Below, piece after piece: positions 1 to 7,862 of a stretch of DNA of 64,000 bases (position 1 is its first letter; each line of letters starts with the position of its first letter). The translations under genes and the position numbers were made by a program. The DNA comes from Amycolatopsis pittospori (GTDB lineage Bacteria; Actinomycetota; Actinomycetes; Mycobacteriales; Pseudonocardiaceae). The stretch lies in NCBI RefSeq assembly GCF_013870525.1, contig NZ_JACBXD010000023.1, positions 1-64,000 of the forward strand. The letters run 5' to 3'. The notes beneath the pieces were generated by a model. That model did not search any database, was not told the DNA's origin, and saw only the letters and a program-made list of their open reading frames with translations.

Positions 1-151
1 CGCGCCCGGCCTGCTGCCGGACCGGATCGCACGGCTGGCCCGCGAAGCCGATCCGTCGGTGATCGTCGCCGGACCGCTGGGCCCGGATCCGCGGATCGCC
101 GGGCTCGTCCTGGAACGCTACGACGTCGCGGCCGCCCAGCTCGCCGCCTGA
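1..151 (+). CDS. C-terminal end of a probable sirohydrochlorin chelatase (CbiX/SirB type), 5' truncated by window
   Basis: Reading from base 2 gives 49 residues ending at TGA 149-151. The tail contains AGPLGPDPRIAGLVLERYD, which resembles the end of actinobacterial CbiX-type chelatases, where a GPLGP.P.L..L...RYD motif precedes a short Ala-rich tail. These enzymes insert Fe or Co into sirohydrochlorin for siroheme or cobalamin synthesis. The metal-binding histidines lie outside the window, so the call rests only on this C-terminal resemblance. Another chelatase-like or unrelated protein remains possible. Confidence 0.5.
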   Translation, partial: APGLLPDRIARLAREADPSVIVAGPLGPDPRIAGLVLERYDVAAAQLAA

Positions 152-215
152 TTCATCGTCGCAGTAGACCGCCTTCGTCCCGTTCGGGCGCTTGATGCCG
201 ATCTTCGGTGGGTCT

Positions 216-251
216 CGTTCCCAGTTCCGTGACGCCCCGCGTATGGGAACG
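216..251. repeat. Inverted repeat CGTTCCCA/TGGGAACG upstream of secreted-protein gene
   Basis: CGTTCCCA (216-223) and TGGGAACG (244-251) are perfect 8-bp complements separated by 20 bases. The repeat lies just upstream of a possible promoter for the gene at 346. It could be a regulator site or a weak terminator for the gene ending at 151. I cannot tell which. Confidence 0.3.
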
Positions 252-259
252 GCCATTTC

Positions 260-289
260 TTGACGACTTACTTAACTTGCCGGTAACTC
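260..289 (+). promoter_or_regulatory. Possible sigma70-type promoter for the secreted protein gene
   Basis: TTGACG (260-265) is followed after 18 bases by TAACTC (284-289) in an unusually AT-rich stretch. The -35 match is good and the -10 is weak. It would give a leader of about 50 bases before the ATG at 346. Confidence 0.35.
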
Positions 290-345
290 TCTAAGCGCTG
301 CGCAGCTCGGTTTCTCTCCCCATCGAACCCTCAGGTAGGTGGAAT

Positions 346-969
346 ATGAAGGCTGCCCTCCGTGCCCTCGTCTGTGCTTCGGCCGCGATCGTCCCGCTCA
401 TCGGTCTGGCCACCCCGGCTTCGGCGGCGACCACCGTCGTCTTCGACTGCGAGGCGAAGCCCCCGCTCGTCGGCAACCAGTACCTCAAACTGAACCAGGA
501 CGCCGACGTCACCGCCCCGGCCACGATCGCGCCGGGTGCCGCACTCGACATCGTCATCGACCCGGCGGCCAACACCGTCCCGGCCGAGGTCAGCGGCTAC
601 CAGGTCAAGCACATCAAGGACTTCGCCCTGAAGATCCCGATCCCGGCCAACTCGAGCTGGGTCGGCGCCGACCTCTCCGGCGGCTCCGGCATCGGCTCGA
701 CCCCGCCGAAGATCACCGTCTCCGGCAGCGTCGCGACGTTGAGCTTCCCCGGCCCGATCGCGGGCGGGTCGACGTTCGAACTGCCGACCGTGACCGCGCA
801 CCTCACCGCGGGCTCGTCCGGCACCATCGAGACGAAGCTGGCGGGCAGCGGCTACGGCGACCCGGGCCTGACCTTCACCGCGGTCGTCAGCGCGGGCTTC
901 GAGGTCTCGGCGCCGACGTCCTGTTTCCCCAACCCGAGTCCGACCTTCACCACGACGACGATCGGCTGA
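346..969 (+). CDS. Secreted beta-rich protein of unknown function
   Basis: This 207-residue protein begins with a classical Sec signal peptide (about residues 1-27, ending PASAA). The mature part is rich in Val, Thr, Gly and Pro and reads as a beta-sandwich, with two cysteines: C36 in FDCEAKPPL and one near the C-terminus in TSCFPNP. The opening F-C-x3-P pattern resembles DUF6801/dehydratase-like exported proteins of actinomycetes, but I do not recognise a specific family. AGGTAGG upstream of the ATG serves as ribosome-binding site. It is monocistronic and ends at a strong hairpin. No function is assigned. Confidence 0.75.
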   Translation: MKAALRALVCASAAIVPLIGLATPASAATTVVFDCEAKPPLVGNQYLKLNQDADVTAPATIAPGAALDIVIDPAANTVPAEVSGYQVKHIKDFALKIPIPANSSWVGADLSGGSGIGSTPPKITVSGSVATLSFPGPIAGGSTFELPTVTAHLTAGSSGTIETKLAGSGYGDPGLTFTAVVSAGFEVSAPTSCFPNPSPTFTTTTIG

Positions 970-974
970 ACCGT

Positions 975-1006
975 GCCTGCGCCACCCTCCCCGGGGTGGC
1001 GCAGGC
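975..1006. terminator. Intrinsic terminator hairpin after the secreted-protein gene
   Basis: A 13-bp perfect stem, 975-987 (GCCTGCGCCACCC) with 994-1006, closes a 6-base loop directly after the stop codon of the gene ending at 969. There is no T-run, as is usual in high-GC actinomycetes. Confidence 0.7.
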
Positions 1007-1045
1007 CACCTGCCCGGTCCGACCTCGCTGTGCGAAGGTGTGGCC

Positions 1046-1819
1046 ATGGCTGACGAACTGGTGCACTACGACGTGGTGGGCGGCACCGCCACGATCACCT
1101 TGGACTCCCCGCACAACCGCAACGCGCTCTCCGCCCAGCTGCGACGCGAGCTGAGCGAATCGCTCGACAAGGCGCAGGCGGACGACGCGGTCCGGGTCAT
1201 CGTGCTCACCCACACCGGGCCGGTGTTCTGCGCCGGGATGGACCTCAAGGAGGCCCGGGGCGCCGGTGCCGGCGACCAGGGCGTCAACGAGTTCCCGAAG
1301 ATCCTCGAGCAGCTGTGGACCAGTCCCAAGCCCGTCGTGGCGAAGCTGGCCGGGCCCGCGCGGGCCGGTGGAATCGGCATGGTGGCCGCGACCGACATCG
1401 CCGTCGCCGTCCACGAAGCGACCTTCGCCTTCTCCGAGGTCCGGATCGGTGTCGTGCCGGCCGTCATCTCGCTGACCGTGCTGCCCCGGCTCAACGCCCG
1501 TGCCGCGCACGAGCTCTTCCTCACCGGCGACACCTTCGACGCGAAGCGGGCCGTCGAGATCGGTCTGCTGAACTCGGCCGTCACGGCGGACGAACTCGAC
1601 GGCGAGGTCGCCCGCTACGTCAGGGCTCTCGCCCTCGGCGGCCCGAAGGCGCTCGCGGCGACGAAGGAACTGCTCAGCAGGCCTCGCCCGGCGACCCCGG
1701 GCGAAGGCTTCGAGGCCATGAACAAGCTGTCCGCCGGCTTCTTCGCGAGCGAAGAGGGCCAGGAGGGCATCACGGCCTTCGCGCAGAAGCGCAAGCCGAA
1801 CTGGGTCCCGGAGGCCTAA
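1046..1819 (+). CDS. Enoyl-CoA hydratase/isomerase family protein
   Basis: This 257-residue crotonase-fold protein would hydrate or isomerise enoyl-CoA esters in fatty-acid or aromatic-acid degradation. It shows the first oxyanion-hole segment FCAGMDLKEA and the second segment around ARAGGIGMVAATDIAVA, where the usual CxGGG motif reads ARAGG. It also has FSEVRIGVVPAVIS, the family glutamate region. ATG 1046 is chosen over GTG 1040 because GAAGG at 1034-1038 is correctly spaced only for the ATG. Its last 4 bases overlap the convergent barstar gene. Substrate is unknown; methylglutaconyl-CoA hydratase-like specificity is one possibility. Confidence 0.88.
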   Translation: MADELVHYDVVGGTATITLDSPHNRNALSAQLRRELSESLDKAQADDAVRVIVLTHTGPVFCAGMDLKEARGAGAGDQGVNEFPKILEQLWTSPKPVVAKLAGPARAGGIGMVAATDIAVAVHEATFAFSEVRIGVVPAVISLTVLPRLNARAAHELFLTGDTFDAKRAVEIGLLNSAVTADELDGEVARYVRALALGGPKALAATKELLSRPRPATPGEGFEAMNKLSAGFFASEEGQEGITAFAQKRKPNWVPEA

Positions 1820-2175
1820 TCCGGCAGGACGACGGTGAGGCGCCGGGAATCCGATCGGTCACCGGTCGGCCCCAGCGCCCGCTGCGCGTCGGAAAGCACA
1901 CTCCGGACGGCCAGGTACGCCTTGGGATCGCGGTCCTTGAGCACCGATGAGCCGGACCAGATCAGCACGTGCTCACCCGGCGGCAGCCACGACAGGTCCG
2001 TGAGGCAGTCGTAGAGCGCGTCGAGATTCTTCCCGAAGTAGTCGGGGAACGACAGCGCCTCCGCGATCGCGTCGAGCGTGGAGGCCTTGTCGACCATCTT
2101 GCCGCCGTCGATCGGATGCGGATGCGCACCTCGCGCGAAGGCCTTTTCCGCCTCGCTCTTCTCCGCCGCGCTCAT
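1816..2175 (-). CDS. Barstar family ribonuclease inhibitor
   Basis: This 119-residue cytoplasmic protein carries the barstar core FPDYFGKNLDALYDCLTDL, the helix and loop that plug the active site of barnase-type ribonucleases, followed by a beta strand EHVLIWSGSS. Its ATG overlaps the TGA of the upstream ribonuclease gene by 4 bases (ATGA), so the two are translationally coupled. The pairing of a secretory RNase gene with a barstar gene is the known barnase/RNase Sa arrangement. Its job is inferred to be protection of the producing cell from the neighbouring nuclease before export. Confidence 0.9.
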   Translation of the reverse strand: MSAAEKSEAEKAFARGAHPHPIDGGKMVDKASTLDAIAEALSFPDYFGKNLDALYDCLTDLSWLPPGEHVLIWSGSSVLKDRDPKAYLAVRSVLSDAQRALGPTGDRSDSRRLTVVLPD

Positions 2176-2657
2176 CGGTTGGTGTCCACTACGACGAAGG
2201 ACTTGTAGTGGTCCTCGGTGTAGTACAGCTCCTTCGCCGAGCCGGTCACCAGCCGCCTGGCCCCTCGGTCCGGGCTGCCCGGTGTCTTGACCGTGTATTC
2301 CCGGTAGTAGCCGGAGTCCTTGGCGGGCAAGACCTTCTCCCGGTTCTGGAAGAGGACGTCGTCGTTGCGCGGATACGGGTACGGCCCGCCCGCCTTGATG
2401 AGGCGCCAGGTGTCGGACGCCTGCGGGGGAAGTCCGGTGAGCGGTTTGACCTGGAGCCCGGACTCCTCGCCCGCGACCTTGCCCTTGGCCCGGCTCGCCC
2501 CGGCCTCGCCGGACGGCCCGGCGGAAGCGGACGAACTCGCCGGAGCCGAAGAGTTCTTCGTGTCGTCACCGCTGATGCCGTCCTTGACGAACCAGCCGGC
2601 GAGCACCAGCACGATGAGGCCGATCAGGGCGGCGGTGATCCGCCTACGGTTGAACAT
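2172..2657 (-). CDS. Membrane-anchored guanyl-specific ribonuclease (RNase Sa/N1 family)
   Basis: The 161-residue protein has an N-terminal TM or uncleaved signal segment (about 8-24, after MFNRRR) and a Ser/Ala/Gly-rich linker to about residue 65. The C-terminal domain reads almost colinearly with Streptomyces RNase Sa: LPPQASDTWRLI, DVLFQNRE, YREYTVKTPG, RGARRLVTG and DHYKSF. The catalytic triad is present as Glu120, Arg135 and His150. There is no cysteine, so the RNase Sa disulfide is absent, and no obvious signal-peptidase site is visible, suggesting an anchored enzyme. ATG 2657 was chosen because the TM segment follows directly. It is the middle gene of a three-gene unit with barstar downstream. 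Confidence 0.88.
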   Translation of the reverse strand: MFNRRRITAALIGLIVLVLAGWFVKDGISGDDTKNSSAPASSSASAGPSGEAGASRAKGKVAGEESGLQVKPLTGLPPQASDTWRLIKAGGPYPYPRNDDVLFQNREKVLPAKDSGYYREYTVKTPGSPDRGARRLVTGSAKELYYTEDHYKSFVVVDTNR

Positions 2658-2668
2658 GGTGCGCCAGC

Positions 2669-2872
2669 TTAGGAGGACCGGTCGGGGCCGTCGGCATCGC
2701 GGGCCGCGCCGAAGAGCCGGGCGACCTTGCCGAAGACCGTGTCGAGCACCCACGCGGCACCGAGGCACAGCGGCACCACGACCACCATGACCAGCACGAA
2801 CTGTACGGGGAACGCGGCTTGTGCGAGCCACAGCTCGACGCCGTCCCACCAGTCAGCAAGCCCGTTGAACAC
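2669..2872 (-). CDS. Small single-pass membrane protein upstream of ribonuclease/barstar pair
   Basis: A 67-residue protein starting at GTG 2872, with an amphipathic N-terminus (FNGLADWWDGVELWL), a strongly hydrophobic helix (FVLVMVVVVPLCLGAAWVL) and a charged cytoplasmic-like tail. It ends 11 bases before the ATG of the RNase gene, so the three genes look like one operon read from the divergent region shared with the dehydrogenase gene at 2933. I do not recognise the family. It could assist membrane placement of the nuclease, but only the context suggests this. The start is uncertain because no alternative ATG is near. Confidence 0.6.
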   Translation of the reverse strand: MFNGLADWWDGVELWLAQAAFPVQFVLVMVVVVPLCLGAAWVLDTVFGKVARLFGAARDADGPDRSS

Positions 2873-2932
2873 GTCTGTGAGCCTACGCTCGCGCCCACTG
2901 CCACCGCCGGTCAGGCCATGTAGGTTGCTGAC

Positions 2933-3898
2933 ATGTTCGCCGTTTACGCTTCCGAACCCAACGCCGAAAAGCCGCTGGACTCGCTCGTGATCGGCGAGCG
3001 CCCCGAGCCTGACGTGCCTGAAGGCTGGGTGCGGGTCTACGTCAAGGCCGCCAGCCTCAACATGCACGACCTGTGGACGCTGCGCGGCGTCGGCATCAAA
3101 CCCGAGCAGTTCCCGATGATCCTGGGCTGTGACGGCGCCGGCACCCTCGACGACGGCACCGAGGTCGTCCTCCACTCGGTGATCAACGCCCCGGGCTGGC
3201 AGGGCGACGACACCCTCGACCCGAAGCGCTCCCTGCTGACCGAGAAGCACCAGGGTTCCTTCGCCGAGCAGGTCGTCGTCCCGGCTCGCAACGTCGTGCC
3301 GAAGCCGGCCGGCCTGACCTTCGCCGAAGCCTCGACCATGGGCACGGCCTGGCTGACGGCCTACCGGATGCTCTTCGTGAAGTCCGGGCTGCGGCCGGGA
3401 CAGACGATGCTCGTCCAGGGCGCCTCCGGCGGCGTCTCGACGGCACTCGTCCAGCTCGGGCGTGCGGCCGGTTTCCGGGTTTGGGTGACCGGGCGTAGCG
3501 AAGAAAAGCGTGCGCTGGCGGAGAATCTCGGCGCACATCAGACCTTTGAGTCCGGCGCGCGGTTGCCCGAGCGGGTCGACGCGGTCTTCGAGACGGTCGG
3601 CAAGGCGACCTGGTCGCACTCGGTGAAGTCGCTCAAACCGGGCGGGATCATCGTCGTCTCCGGCTCCACCAGCGGTCCGGATGCTCACGCGGAGTTGCAA
3701 CGTGTGTTCTTTCTGCAACTGCGCATCGCGGGTTCCACGATGGGGACCAGGGACGAATTGACCGATCTCCTCGCTTATCTGGAGCTCACCGGCGTCCGCC
3801 CGCAGATCGGTGCGGAATTGCCGTTCTCGGAAGCGGAAACCGGGTTTAAGAACATGCTCGACGGGGAAACCTCAGGCAAGGTGGTTTTCACGCATTGA
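2933..3898 (+). CDS. Zinc-independent MDR alcohol dehydrogenase/quinone oxidoreductase family protein
   Basis: 321 residues with the medium-chain dehydrogenase layout: a GroES-like N-terminal domain (VRVYVKAASLNMHDLWTLRG, ILGCDGAGTL) and a Rossmann domain with the nucleotide-binding signature LVQGASGGVSTALVQLGRAAG. The GASGGV form and the absence of the structural-zinc cysteine cluster suggest a NADPH quinone oxidoreductase-like enzyme rather than a zinc alcohol dehydrogenase. It is divergent from the ribonuclease operon and ends at a hairpin. Substrate is not predictable. Confidence 0.85.
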   Translation: MFAVYASEPNAEKPLDSLVIGERPEPDVPEGWVRVYVKAASLNMHDLWTLRGVGIKPEQFPMILGCDGAGTLDDGTEVVLHSVINAPGWQGDDTLDPKRSLLTEKHQGSFAEQVVVPARNVVPKPAGLTFAEASTMGTAWLTAYRMLFVKSGLRPGQTMLVQGASGGVSTALVQLGRAAGFRVWVTGRSEEKRALAENLGAHQTFESGARLPERVDAVFETVGKATWSHSVKSLKPGGIIVVSGSTSGPDAHAELQRVFFLQLRIAGSTMGTRDELTDLLAYLELTGVRPQIGAELPFSEAETGFKNMLDGETSGKVVFTH

Positions 3899-3933
3899 TC
3901 GGAGGGGTGTTTTCTCCCCCTCGCTGCGATCAA
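3895..3933. terminator. Hairpin after MDR dehydrogenase gene
   Basis: TTGATCG (3895-3901) pairs with CGATCAA (3927-3933), and an inner GAGGGG (3902-3907) pairs with CCCCTC (3917-3922) around a loop containing a T-run. It begins at the stop codon of the gene ending at 3898. Confidence 0.6.
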
Positions 3934-4081
3934 GCGCGCACATCGGCGCACGTCCGCGCGGTCCACGCAGGTCAAGCAGTGATTTTGCGGTCTTGTCAAG
4001 TGTCAAGAATGTTATGACTTGGCGAGCTTTTCACGACCAAAGTTCGACCAAAATCCGACCTCTCGTGGTTAACCTTGAACC

Positions 4082-5125
4082 ATGACCGCAACGCAGCGGC
4101 CCGAACCGGCGGACCCGGGGGGCCGGACCACCACCGAAACCGACCCGATCCGCGTCTCTTTCCGGCGCTATGCCGGTGTCCGCACCAGAGTCCTCGAAGT
4201 CGGGCCGCAGCCGGTGGAATCCACCGACCGCGCGCCCCGCCGGGTGCTCGGCAAGCGGACGGCCGCGCGCGGGCACGCCAAACCGACGGCACCGAGGCTG
4301 GTGCTGCTCCACGGTTACTGCGACAGCGCCGACACCTGGCGCCCGGTTCTGGAACTGCTCGCGGCCGCCGGGATCCCGGCGGTCGCGGTCGATCTACCGG
4401 GCTTCGGTGACGCACAGCCACTGCGGCCGGGCCCGATGCTGCCGCAGCTGGACGCCTTCGCCGCGGCCGTCATCAAGGAACAGGCCGTACTCGGCACGGT
4501 CGTGCTCGCCGGCAACTCGCTCGGCGGCACGATGAGCCTGCGCGCCGCCGAGAACCACCGGCTGCCGGTCGCCGGCGTGGTGTCGATCGCCGCGCCCGGT
4601 TTCGTGGACAGCTGGCTGATCCGCACCGTGGCCCGCTATCCGCTGCCGCTGCGGATGTACTCGGCCCTGCCGCTGCCGATCCCCGGCTTCCTCGTGCGCG
4701 CCGTCGCCGAGCAGGTCGTCCCCCGGCTGCTCTACGCCGACGCCGCCGCCGCGGACGCCGGGCAGGTACGCCGGTTCACGTCGCTGTTCCCCGACTACCG
4801 CTCCACCACCAGCCGGCTCGAACAAGCGAGGCAACTCGTCGAAGAGCTGGCGGACGCGTACCGGCTCGAAGCGGTCCGTGTCCCGCTCCTGGTGGTCGTC
4901 TGCGGCAAGGACAAGCTGGTCAGCGCCGCCTCCGGACGGCAGCTGCACGCGCTGGTCCCGCACAGCAGGCTGATGGTCCGCGAAGACTGGGGCCACTGCC
5001 CCCAGCTCGACGACCCCGTCGAGATCTCGGAGCTGCTGACCTACTTCTCCGCCAGCGCGTCCAGGCCCGCGAAGATCGCGTCGCGCATGGCGGCCGAAGT
5101 GAGCGAGGACACCGTCGCCGGATAG
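4082..5125 (+). CDS. Alpha/beta-fold hydrolase
   Basis: 347 residues with a complete catalytic set: oxyanion motif LLHGYCDSADTW, nucleophile elbow GNSLGG, acidic residue in CGKDKLVS and histidine in WGHCPQLDD. A lid region (about residues 175-245) is rich in Pro and Arg. The N-terminus (about 70 residues, charged) precedes the hydrolase fold and could be a disordered extension or mean that the true start is further in; ATG 4082 has no strong ribosome-binding site. It stands alone after a 183-base AT-richer gap. Ester, epoxide or lactone substrates are all possible. Confidence 0.82.
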   Translation: MTATQRPEPADPGGRTTTETDPIRVSFRRYAGVRTRVLEVGPQPVESTDRAPRRVLGKRTAARGHAKPTAPRLVLLHGYCDSADTWRPVLELLAAAGIPAVAVDLPGFGDAQPLRPGPMLPQLDAFAAAVIKEQAVLGTVVLAGNSLGGTMSLRAAENHRLPVAGVVSIAAPGFVDSWLIRTVARYPLPLRMYSALPLPIPGFLVRAVAEQVVPRLLYADAAAADAGQVRRFTSLFPDYRSTTSRLEQARQLVEELADAYRLEAVRVPLLVVVCGKDKLVSAASGRQLHALVPHSRLMVREDWGHCPQLDDPVEISELLTYFSASASRPAKIASRMAAEVSEDTVAG

Positions 5126-5205
5126 GTGCGATCTCCCGTCTGCCAGTACGGTGCCATTCGGACTGTGACCCAGTCCGAAGGGCACGAACCTGTTGGGAGA
5201 CGACG

Positions 5206-6684
5206 ATGTCCGCACCGCGCAGCCTGGGCTCGGGATCCGGGGTATTCCGCCGCAAACCGATCGAGCAGATCCAAGAACTCAGTGACGGCGGCGGTGGGCT
5301 CCAGCGCACGCTGGGTCTGCGGCAGCTGACCGCGATCGGCGTCGGCGGCATCATCGGCGCGGGGATCTTCTCCCTGGCCGGCGCGGTCGCGAACGAGACG
5401 GCCGGCCCCGCCGTGCTCATCTCGTTCCTGATCGCGGGGATCGCCAGCGCGGCCGCGGCGTTCTCCTACGCCGAGTTCGCCGGGCTGATCCCGCGCGCCG
5501 GATCCGCCTACACCTACGGGTACACCGTGCTGGGCGAGATCGTCGGCTGGTTCATCGGCTGGGACCTGCTCCTGGAGTACACCGCGATCGTGGCGGTGGT
5601 CGCGATCGGCATCTCCGGCTACTTCAACGAGTTGCTGGGCTATCTCAACATCGACCTGCCGACCTGGATGCTGGGTGCTCCAGGCACCGAAAAGGCCGGC
5701 GTCGAGGCGGGGTCCTACAAGATCAACCTGTTCGCCGTGCTGCTGTGCCTGCTGATCGCCTTCATCCTCAACCAGGGCATGAAGAACGCGGCCCGGTTCG
5801 AGACGCTGCTGGTCTACCTGAAGGTCGGCCTGGTCCTGCTGGTGATCGTCGTCGGCGTCTTCCACATCAACACCGACAACTACTCGAACTTCTTCCCGTT
5901 CGGCCTCAGCGGCGCGTTCACCGGCGCGGCGACGGTGTTCTTCGCGGTCTTCGGCTACGACGCCATGTCCACCGCGGCCGAGGAATCGACCGACTCCCAG
6001 AAGCACATGCCGAAGGCGATCATCTACTCGCTCGCCATCTCGATGGTGCTCTACGTGATGGCCTGCCTGGTCCTGACCGGGATGGTCAACTACAAGGACA
6101 TCGACAGCGAGGCCGCGTTCTCCAGCGCCTTCGCCGGTATCGGGATGAAGTGGCTGGGCCTGATCATCGCGGTCGGCGCGATCATCGGTATCACCACGGT
6201 GCTGTTCACCTTCCTCATGGGCGCGAGCCGCGTCGGCTACTCGATGAGCCGGGACGGGCTGCTGCCCAAGTGGTTCAGCAAGACCCATCCGGTGCGCAAG
6301 GTGCCGAGCCGGATGACCTGGGTCCTCGGCGTCGCGTCGGCGCTCATCGCGGGCCTGCTGCCCATCGGCGAAGCCGCCGAACTGACGAACATCGGCATCC
6401 TGCTCGCGTTCGTCGTCGTCTGCATCGCGGTGATCGTGCTGCGCTACAAGCAGCCGGACCTGCCGCGCACCTTCAAGACCCCGGGTATGCCGGTGGTGCC
6501 GATCATCGGCGTCGTCTTCTCGATCTGGCTGATCACGTTCCTGAACCCGGAGACCTGGCTGCGGTTCGGGATCTGGTTCGCCATCGGCCTGATCATCTAC
6601 TTCGCCTACAGCCGCCGTCACTCCGCGATGAACGCGAACAACGGCGACGCGAAGCAGGTCAGCGGAGACGACTCAAACGCGTAA
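5206..6684 (+). CDS. APC superfamily amino-acid permease (cationic amino acid transporter-like)
   Basis: 492 residues, about 12 TM helices. The N-terminus RTLGLRQLTAIGVGGIIGAGIFSLAGAVA carries the APC helix-1 glycine motif IGVGGIIGAGIF that binds the amino-acid backbone. The long loop with polar charges between helices 5 and 6 and the C-terminal block PDLPRTFKTPGMPVVPIIGVVFS are typical of the CAT/YfnA branch. GGGAGA precedes the ATG. Its 3' end overlaps the convergent nitronate monooxygenase gene by 26 bases. It likely imports basic or neutral amino acids by proton coupling; substrate is inferred only from the subfamily. Confidence 0.88.
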   Translation: MSAPRSLGSGSGVFRRKPIEQIQELSDGGGGLQRTLGLRQLTAIGVGGIIGAGIFSLAGAVANETAGPAVLISFLIAGIASAAAAFSYAEFAGLIPRAGSAYTYGYTVLGEIVGWFIGWDLLLEYTAIVAVVAIGISGYFNELLGYLNIDLPTWMLGAPGTEKAGVEAGSYKINLFAVLLCLLIAFILNQGMKNAARFETLLVYLKVGLVLLVIVVGVFHINTDNYSNFFPFGLSGAFTGAATVFFAVFGYDAMSTAAEESTDSQKHMPKAIIYSLAISMVLYVMACLVLTGMVNYKDIDSEAAFSSAFAGIGMKWLGLIIAVGAIIGITTVLFTFLMGASRVGYSMSRDGLLPKWFSKTHPVRKVPSRMTWVLGVASALIAGLLPIGEAAELTNIGILLAFVVVCIAVIVLRYKQPDLPRTFKTPGMPVVPIIGVVFSIWLITFLNPETWLRFGIWFAIGLIIYFAYSRRHSAMNANNGDAKQVSGDDSNA

Positions 6685-7708
6685 CGGCTTCGCGGGCTTC
6701 GGTCTGGAGGCGGTCGACGATCGCCGCCGCCGGACCGGAGCCCGCGAGTTCGTAGGTCTGTCCGGCGTAGAGGGACATGACCTCGGGATCCCCCGCCTTC
6801 CCCGCCGCGGCGCGGACCGGTTTGGTCAGGTTGTTGACCTCCGGATACGCCGACGGAGCGGTGGCCGAGAACTCCGAAACCGCGCGATTGACCAGCGCGC
6901 GGGCGGGACGTCCGCTGAACGCCCTGGTGAACGCGGTCGGCCTGCCACCGTCTTCCAGTGCCTGCCGGTGCCCGGGCTGCGTCCCGGCCTCGTCCGCACG
7001 CAGGAACGCGGTACCCAGCTGGGCCGCGACGGCCCCCGCCGCCAGTACCGCGGCGATATCGGCGCCGTGCACCAGACCGCCGGTCGCGACGAGCGGCAAC
7101 TCCGTCCGCGCCGAAACCAAGCGAAGCAGGCTGAGCACGCCGTACTGCGCTCCCCCGCCTTCGGCTCCCGGTTCGTCGGTGAAGGTCCCTCGATGCGCTC
7201 CGGCTTCGAATCCCTGGACCACGAGCGCGTCCGCTCCGACCGCCACGGCCCGGTCCGCCTCCGCCGGGCTGGTGACGGTGACCGCCACCTTGCCGCCGTT
7301 GGCCTGCAGCCGTTCGACGTCCTCGGACGAAGGCGTGCCGAAGGTGAAGGAAACCACCGGCACCTTCCGCTCCAGGACGACTTCCAGTTTCGCGGCGTAC
7401 GCGTCGTCGTCCCACTTCGGTTCGCCAGGCTCGACGCCGTAGCGGTCCGCCTCCGCGCGCCAGCGTTCGATGTGCCCGCCGAGGTCCGCCTCGGTGGCTC
7501 CGCCCGGGACGAACAGGTTCACACCGAACGGTTCACCGGTCAGCTCGGCCGTCTTGGCTATCCGGTCCTCGAGGGCATCGGCGCTGAGGTAGCCGCCGGA
7601 GAGGAAGCCGAAACCGCCCGCCGCGGTCACCGCGGCCACGAGCTCGGGAGTGGTCGGCCCGCCCGCCATCGGAGCCGCGATCACCGGGAAACGCAGTTGC
7701 TCGAACAC
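6659..7708 (-). CDS. Nitronate monooxygenase family flavoprotein (2-nitropropane dioxygenase-like)
   Basis: 349 residues with a FMN-binding TIM barrel: N-terminal RFPVIAAPMAGGPTTPELVAAVTAAGGFGFL, middle VSFTFGTPS, DALVVQGFEAGAHRGTF with the family His, and LVATGGLVHGADIAAVLAAGAVAAQLGTAFL for FMN phosphate binding. It oxidatively denitrifies alkyl nitronates, including propionate 3-nitronate, using O2. The start is GTG 7708. It shares the 154-base intergenic region with the divergent hexosaminidase gene and overlaps the permease end by 26 bases. Confidence 0.9.
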   Translation of the reverse strand: MFEQLRFPVIAAPMAGGPTTPELVAAVTAAGGFGFLSGGYLSADALEDRIAKTAELTGEPFGVNLFVPGGATEADLGGHIERWRAEADRYGVEPGEPKWDDDAYAAKLEVVLERKVPVVSFTFGTPSSEDVERLQANGGKVAVTVTSPAEADRAVAVGADALVVQGFEAGAHRGTFTDEPGAEGGGAQYGVLSLLRLVSARTELPLVATGGLVHGADIAAVLAAGAVAAQLGTAFLRADEAGTQPGHRQALEDGGRPTAFTRAFSGRPARALVNRAVSEFSATAPSAYPEVNNLTKPVRAAAGKAGDPEVMSLYAGQTYELAGSGPAAAIVDRLQTEAREAVTRLSRLR

Positions 7709-7776
7709 GAATCCGACGATAGTCCTCCGTCGGCGACACGGTATGTGACGTTCGAGTCACTCCCAGGTTCCTCCCT

Positions 7777-7792
7777 GGTGGTCTAGACCTTT
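7777..7792. promoter_or_regulatory. DasR-type operator (dre) upstream of hexosaminidase
   Basis: GGTCTAGACC at 7780-7789 is a perfect palindrome and 7777-7792 matches 12 of 16 positions of the DasR consensus ACTGGTCTAGACCACT. DasR is the GntR-family repressor of GlcNAc uptake and chitin degradation, released by glucosamine-6-phosphate. The site is 70 bases upstream of the GH20 gene, which is a logical DasR target. Confidence 0.7.
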
Positions 7793-7821
7793 AAGCCGGA
7801 AAATGCGACGATCGGACCAGT

Positions 7822-7837
7822 CGTGACGCGGGTCACG
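7822..7837. promoter_or_regulatory. Possible CRP-like site upstream of hexosaminidase
   Basis: 7822-7837 has the form CGTGA-N6-TCACG, matching 8 of 10 specified positions of the actinobacterial CRP/GlxR-like consensus TGTGA-N6-TCACA. A second GTGAC-N6-GTCAC palindrome lies at 7745-7760. Such words occur by chance in GC-rich DNA, so this is weak. Confidence 0.3.
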
Positions 7838-7862
7838 TCTCTCCCGTCCCCAGGAGGCCCTG

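Noticed and set aside
152..235. Minus-strand frame with coding-like third positions (contains PKIGIKRPNGTKAVYCDDE)
   Set aside because: The peptide looks non-random, but it is under 30 residues, has no start or ribosome-binding site, and runs antisense into the gene at 1-151. It may be a relic, but there is not enough to call one.
3993..4018. TTGTCA/TATGAC promoter for the alpha/beta hydrolase
   Set aside because: The spacer is 14 bases, too short for a normal sigma70-type promoter.
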